From Lathyrus oleraceus (lineage: Eukaryota > Streptophyta > Magnoliopsida > Fabales > Fabaceae), in contig NC_066581.1 of NCBI RefSeq assembly GCF_024323335.1, positions 226,626,539 through 226,690,538 of the forward strand: a DNA stretch of 64,000 bases, read 5' to 3'. A model generated the notes under the pieces. That model ran no database searches. It saw only the letters and a list, made by a program, of their open reading frames with translations, and had not been told where the DNA came from. Made by a program: the position numbers and the translations under genes. Every line of letters starts with the position of its first letter. The stretch's first letter is position 1. Positions 57,979-64,000 of the stretch are shown piece by piece.

Positions 57979-57991
57979 ACTCTCCCCCACT
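57979..57991 (-). other. Polypurine tract of element C
   Basis: AGTGGGGGAGAGT on the minus strand abuts the 3' LTR. Confidence 0.85.
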
Positions 57992-58020
57992 AAAAGAGTT
58001 TTCGTCCTCGAAAACATACC

Positions 58021-61000
58021 TCAAGCGAACAACTCCGGGTAAGACTCCTTCATCTTTCTCTCCAGTTCCCAAGTCACATTGCCACCTGCTGGTCCTCCCC
58101 AAGCTACCTTCACCAAGGCAATCTCTTTACCCCGCAACTGCTTCAACTCTCGATCCTCGATCCTCATAGGTGATGTTTCAACAGTCAGGTTATCTCTCAC
58201 CTGTACATCATCTACTTGGACTACATGCGACGGATCATGAATGTACCTCCTCAACTGAGACACATGAAAAACCTCATGTAAATTCGCAAGCGACGGCGGT
58301 AAAGCGACACGATAGGCTACCTCCCCTATCCTCTCCAAAATCTGATAAGGACCAATAAATCGAGGTGTCAACTTCTTCGACTTCAAAGCTCGACCAACAC
58401 CAGTTATCGGAGTAACACGAAGAAACACATGATCTCCCTCTTGGAACTCAAGTGACTTCCTCCTCTTATCATGATAACTCTTCTGACGACTCTGAGCAAT
58501 TCTCATCTTCTCCTGAATCATCTTAATCTTTTCTGTAGTCTGTTGAACAATCTCCGGTCCAACCACAGCACTCTCACCGGACTCATACCAACATAACGGT
58601 GTCCTACATCTCCTACCATACAAAGCTTCAAACGGTGCCATACCAATGCTCGAATGAAAACTATTGTTGTAGGTAAACTCAATCAAAGGCAAATAACAAT
58701 CCCAAGCACCTCCTTTTTCCAAAACACAAGCTCTCAAAAGATCCTCTAGTGACTGAATCGTCCTCTCAGTCTGACCATCAGTCTGCGGATGATATGCAGA
58801 ACTCAATCTCAGCTTAGTTCCCAAAGCCCTCTGCAAACCTTCCCAGAACTTCGATGTAAATCTGGGATCTCTGTCCGAAACAATACTCGACGGAATACCA
58901 TGCAACCTTACAATCTTCTCAATATACAACTCGGCTAATCTCTCTAACGGATAATCCATTCTGATCGGAATGAAATGAGCCGATTTTGTCAACCTGTCAA
59001 CAATCACCCAAATGGCTTCAAAATTCTTATTTGTCCTCGGCAACCCAGAAACAAAATCCATACTGATACTATCCCACTTCCACTCTGGAATAGCCAACGG
59101 TTGCATTAGCCCAGACGGCTTCTGATGCTCAATCTTTGACTTCTGACAAGTCAAACAGGAATAAACAAAACTCGCAATTTCTCTTTTCATTCCCGGCCAC
59201 CAAAATAACTTCTTCAAATCATGATACATCTTCGTAGCTCCAGGATGAATACTCAAGCCACTACGATGTCCTTCCTCAAGAATACTCTTCTTAAGTTCGG
59301 TAACGTCCGGAACACACACCCGATTACCAACTTTCAAAACACCATTCTCGTCAACTCTGAATTCACCACCTTGACCTTAATTCACTAAAGTCAACTTATC
59401 AACCAAAAGCATATCGGATTTCTGACCCTCTCTGATCTCATCCAGAATACCACTTGTTAACTTCAACATTCCCAATTTAACACTATTGTGAGTACTCTCA
59501 CACACCAAACTCAAGTCTCTAAACTGCTCAATTAAATCCAATTCCTTAACCATTAACATAGACATATGTAACGATTTCCGGCTCAACGCATCAGCTACTA
59601 CATTTGCTTTACCCGGATGGTAATTCAACCCAAAGTCATAATCCTTCAGAAATTCTAACCATCTCCTCTGTCTCTTATTCAGCTCTTTCTGATCAAACAA
59701 ATACTTTAAACTTTTATGGTCACTGAAAACTTCAAATCTTGACCCGTACAAATAATGCCTCCATAACTTCAGAACAAACACCACAGCTGCCAACTCTAAA
59801 TCGTGCGTCGGATAGTTCCTCTCATGAACCCTCAGCTGTCTCGAAGCATAAGCTATAACCTGCTTATTCTGCATCAACACACCACCCAAACCCAACAATG
59901 AAGCATCACAGTAAACCTCAAATGGTTCCGACGAACTCGGTAATATCAGAATAGGAGCAGTAGTCAACCTTTTCTTTAACTCTTGGAAGCCTTCTTCACA
60001 TTTTGAATCCCAAACAAACGCTTGCCCCTTTCTAGTCAACATTGTCAACGGTAACGCCAACTTGGAAAACCCCTCAATGAATTTTCTATAATAACCTGCA
60101 AGTCCAAGAAAACTCCTTATCTCAGAAACTGACTTCGGAGCTTCCCACTTAGATACCGCTTCTATCTTAGAAGGATCAACAGCAATACCACCTCTTGAAA
60201 TCACATGACCAAGGAAACTAACCTCTTCTAACCAAAATTCACATTTAGAGAGTTTAGCAAATAACTTCTTTTCTCGTAGAACTTCTAAAACCACTCTCAA
60301 ATGCTCAGCATGCTCTTCTTCAGATTTCGAATACACCAAAATGTCATCAATAAACACCACAACAAACTTGTCTAGGTACGGATGGAAAATCCTATTCATA
60401 TACTCCATAAATACTCCAGGCGCATTAGTCACACCAAAAGGCATTACAGAATACTCATAATGTCCATACCTTGTTCTGAAAGCAGTCTTCTGAATGTCCT
60501 CAGTTTTCACACGTATCTGATGATACCCAGACCTCAAATCTATCTTGCTGAACACACTTGCACCAATCAACTGATCCATCAAATCATCAATCCTCGGCAA
60601 AGGATACCGATTCTTGATCGTCACTTTATTCAGTTGCCTGTAGTCCACACACAACCTCATAGTACCTTCTTTCTTCTTAACCAATAACACTGGAGCACCC
60701 CACGGTGACACACTCGGACGAATAAATTTCTTATCCAACAAATCTTCCAACTGACTCTTCAATTCAGTTAACTCAACAGCAGACATACGGTACGGAGCCA
60801 TCGATATCGGTCTAGTACCAGGTACCAAATCAATCGAGAACTCAACTTCACGCTCTGGCGGCAATTCATTCACCTCTTCCGGAAACACATCAGGAAAATC
60901 ACACACCACAGCCAGATCACAAATCACCAGTTTATCTTTAGCTTCCAAAGTCGCTAACAGCATAAACAACTCTGCCCCATCTGCTACTTCCTCATTCACC

Positions 61001-62280
61001 TGCCTCGCTGATAGAAACAAACTCTTTCCTCCTTCAATCTCAGGAAAAATCACAGTCTTATCAAAACAGTTAATAGAAACTCGGTTAAACACCAACCAGT
61101 TCATTCCCAAGATAACATCAATCTGCACTAGTGGAAGACACACAAGGTCTATCCCAAAGTCTCTACCAAAAATACTCAAAGGACAATTCAAACAAACTGA
61201 CGTAGTAGTCACTGAACCCTTCGCGGGAGTATCAATCACCATACTACCATACATCTCAGATATCTCTAATTTAAGTTTCACAGCACAATCCAAAGATATA
61301 AAGGAATGAGTAGCACCGGTGTCAATGATAGCTATAAGAGGAAAGCCATTAATATAACACGTACCTCGGATCAAACGATCATCTGCAGAAGCCTCAGAAC
61401 CTGATAAAGCAAAGACCTTGCCTCCTGACTGATTCTCTTTCTTCGGCTTAGGACACTGTGGACTGATATGACCCAACTCTCCACAGTTGAAACAAGTCAC
61501 AGTCTTCAACCGACACTCTGCAGCCAAATGACCACCTTTTCCACACTTGAAACACTTCATCTCAGCACTGGTACACTCATGAACACGATGTCCAGCCCGA
61601 CCACATCTATAACACTTAGCAGGAGCACTAGAGTCTCCCCCACTAGGCCTCTTCATGCCACTCTGCTTCTGAAAACCTTTGCCAGCTGCATACGGTTTTC
61701 CACGATCCATCTGATATCCAATAGCTTGTTTGATCTCAGGACGCAACCCGTTCTCAAACTTCACACATTTCGAAAATTCTCCAGCAGCCTCATTATAGGG
61801 AGTATAGTACTTCAACAGCTCGGTGAACTTCGCAGCATACTCAGTAACCGACCTGTTACCCTGCTTCAATTCCAAAAACTCTATCTCTTTCTTTCCTCTG
61901 ACATCTTCTGGAAAATACTTTCTCAGGAACCTTTCCCTGAACACAGCCCAAGTGATCTCAGTATTCCCAGCAGATTCCAACTCAGTGCGGGTAGCAACCC
62001 ACCAATCATCAGCTTCCTCTGACAGCATATGTGTACCGAACCTGACCTTCTGGTTATCAGCACACTCAGTTACTCGGAAGATCCTCTCGATCTCCTTCAA
62101 CCACTTCTGAGCACCATCTGGATCGTATGCTCCCTTGAACATTGGAGGATTGTTCTTCTGGAACTCACTCAGTTGACGAGCAGCTCCCATTCCTACAACA
62201 TTTGGATTCCCTCCAAGTACTCCAGCCAGCATACCCAGAGCCTCAGCAATTGCAGCATCATCTCTACCTCTTCCAGCCAT
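58021..62280 (-). pseudogene. gag-pol: Chromovirus gag-pol with one internal stop
   Basis: A single frame of about 1419 codons from ATG 62280 (MAGRGRDD). It is broken only by TAA at 59377-59379 between RNase H and integrase, where CAA would be expected. From the ATG: gag about 35-190; three CCHC knuckles about 223-236, 243-256 and 263-276; protease DTG near 320; RT with [18 protein letters not shown] and FIDDILVYS; RNase H with [13 protein letters not shown]; integrase zinc H-H-C-C (HPGATKMYH..CLTCQ), core (MDFVSGLP, SDRDPRF, QTDGQTERTIQ), GPYQIL module; and C-terminal chromodomain (ALVKVAWGG...VTWELE). The chromodomain would direct insertion to heterochromatin. Compared with Tekay gags known to me, a stretch after AIGYQ seems to be deleted in both copies. 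Confidence 0.93.
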
Positions 62281-62405
62281 CTCTATTCTTAACAATCCAA
62301 CAAACTAAAACAATAAGTACTGATAGGGTTACACAACACCTATCCCGTACAGGGAAACAGAATAATTACGACTCGACTCGACCGACGATGCTCTGATACC
62401 ACTAA
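62281..62405 (-). other. Leader and PBS of element C
   Basis: TGGTATCAGAGCATCG on the minus strand at 62386-62401, 4 bp from the 5' LTR at 62406. It is complementary to initiator tRNA-Met. There is a short leader of about 125 bp before the gag ATG. Confidence 0.88.
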
Positions 62406-64000
62406 TGTAACACCCTTCTAAAATACCCCAAAAATTAATTAAAATAATAAACATATAATCAGAGTAATAGTGCACCAAGGGTGTCACACAAACATTCCAC
62501 ACCATTTAAACAATATAACAATCATGCTCTTTTATTTAATTTAAATATAAAGTATTTGCACAGTTACGCAGCGGATAGAGATCAACTCAATCATGCAAAA
62601 CATGTAACATCACATGTAATTTAGTTCAACCACAACAACAATAATAATCAAAGTGTTCCCGCCCGATGTTACATCTATCAGAGCATGACCCACTAGGGAG
62701 ACTACACTAGACTCCAAGCATTTGCTTCTACTCAACTCATTTCTCGTTACCTGAAAAATAGTTGTAAGGGTGAGTTCCTCAATCAATATAATAAGCATTA
62801 TAAAACAACATGTAATGCCAAGTAATTAACACATCAATCACCCTAATTGCAATACACATTCAGTAATAGCTCATTGGCTTAAACATCATACTCAACATCA
62901 ATATACAATACCAGTATAATCTCAAATCATACTTAACAACAACACAACACACGTATAATATTGGAACACATCCATTCATATTATACGCCATACATATTTT
63001 TATGCAATGAGACTCTACACATGCGGTACCGACTATTCTCGAACATATAGTTCAAGCTCACCGATCCCTCCAGATACGGCTACTAAGCTCACTAGTCCCA
63101 CTCATTTGAGACCTAGTGACTCACTCACTAATTCCTCACCATGGGAATTAGCTACAGCCCCGAAGGCTAGACTATGCACACTAATCATCTAGTATGCAAA
63201 CATCAACAACAAACCCACAATGGTTCACTCACTAATTCCTCACTACGGGAATTAGCTACAGCCCCGAAGGCTATGCCATGCATGCTAATCATCTAGCAAT
63301 GCAACATCAACAGTAATTCAAGAATAAACCTATGCTCACACTCTGAGCCATACAACAGTCCATTCACACATACATGCATAATATATACATTCACAGCATC
63401 ATGTACATCATTATACATCATCAATCTTTCATCACATAAGCATGTCAGATTATACCAAACAACAACCACAATATTAGTACATTTCAATATTGCATATACT
63501 GCTCAAAACAGCGGGAATTTATCCCTATTACACCATAGGCAACATAGGCCAACCCTCAATTAGGTACACCACATTTAAAAACAATAATTTTTCACTCTGC
63601 ATCAGTGTTAACCGGTTAACGCCCTGGGTTAACCGGTTAACGCAGGCAAAACTCACTTTCTGGCAAAACGCAACAGCGTTAACCGGTTAACGCCCTGGGT
63701 TAACCGGTTAACGCAGGCAAAAACTCAATATTTTCACACTTCAATACAGTGTTAACCGGTTAACACCCTGGGTTAACCGGTTAACGCAGACCAAACAACA
63801 ATTCCTGCGCTAACACACGGCAGAATGCAGAATTCCGCCGTTGGAAGACTTCCGGACCTCCGATTCCGATTCCGTAAACAGCTATACGATCGGGAAAACA
63901 TTACTCACACAAATACCGATTTAATTTCAACTTTCAACACAGTTCATCCAACAACATTTCAACATTTACAAATCCCAATTAGGGTCAAATTAACGGCTTA
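62406..64000 (-). repeat. Element C 5' LTR, cut by the window end
   Basis: 1595 bp that appear identical to 56051-57645, including the palindrome cluster (63607-63785) and the 104-bp duplication. The U3 start, TATA tract and TSD lie past the window. Confidence 0.93.

Larger units (their letters stand above)
56051..64000 (-). mobile_element. Element C: Tekay-type chromovirus (Ty3/gypsy), minus strand
   Basis: 3' LTR 56051-57978, PPT 57979-57991, gag-pol 58021-62280, leader with PBS 62386-62401, 5' LTR from 62406 running out of the window (expected end near 64333 if full length). The C-terminal chromodomain and Met-tRNA PBS fit the Tekay/Del branch. The 3' LTR is followed by another, truncated internal region (54417-56050), i.e. 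a tandem arrangement sharing an LTR. Confidence 0.92.

Overview
The window is repeat DNA from a large plant genome. No host gene, tRNA gene, rRNA unit or CRISPR array was found. Two giant Ogre-type Ty3/gypsy elements with LTRs of about 4.9-5.0 kb, a Copia element of the SIRE/Maximus type and a Tekay-type chromovirus point to a legume, probably of the pea/vetch/lentil tribe (Fabeae). The species assignment is an inference from element types.

Layout. 1-949 is a decayed Tat/Ogre pol fragment. From 950 there is an antisense Ogre-type LTR end. 3470-4251 holds 5S-rRNA-derived Cassandra-like repeats, two of them forming an 84-bp inverted repeat. At 4252 starts element B, a minus-strand Ogre element running to at least 49420: 3' LTR, PPT, pol, candidate intron, protease, gag, ORF1, PBS, 5' LTR. 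B was hit three times. Element A (5170-25177, plus strand, 20,008 bp, TSD GAGAT) sits in its 3' LTR. A solo LTR of B's own family (36416-41315) sits in its protease. A Copia element (49421 onward) cuts its 5' LTR. The Copia is truncated at about 54420 and fused to a minus-strand chromovirus array (element C): truncated gag-pro, a complete LTR (56051-57978), a complete internal region (57979-62405), and a second LTR running out of the window.

How the parts relate. A is young: its two 4973-bp LTRs differ at about 25 sites by eye. It has open ORF1 and gag but lacks protease, most of RT and the integrase core, so it probably moved using another element's enzymes. B once had the full pol set, and its protein frames are now broken by about eight in-frame stops, one frameshift and the solo LTR. 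Its protease and RT-integrase frames are separated by a 264-nt candidate intron that splices exactly in frame. C has a near-complete gag-pol with one nonsense codon, and is tandemly repeated with a 6355-bp period at about 99.9% identity.

Best leads for new biology: (1) a hairpin in the LTRs of three Ogre/Tat families with an invariant GAGTAC loop and stems that have changed by compensation; (2) arrays in the 3' UTRs of both A and B that resemble the 3' end of the primer tRNA, that is, the reverse complement of their own PBS; (3) six perfect 14-bp palindromes in exact 21-bp pairs in the chromovirus LTR; (4) intron-like tracts inside LTR leaders.
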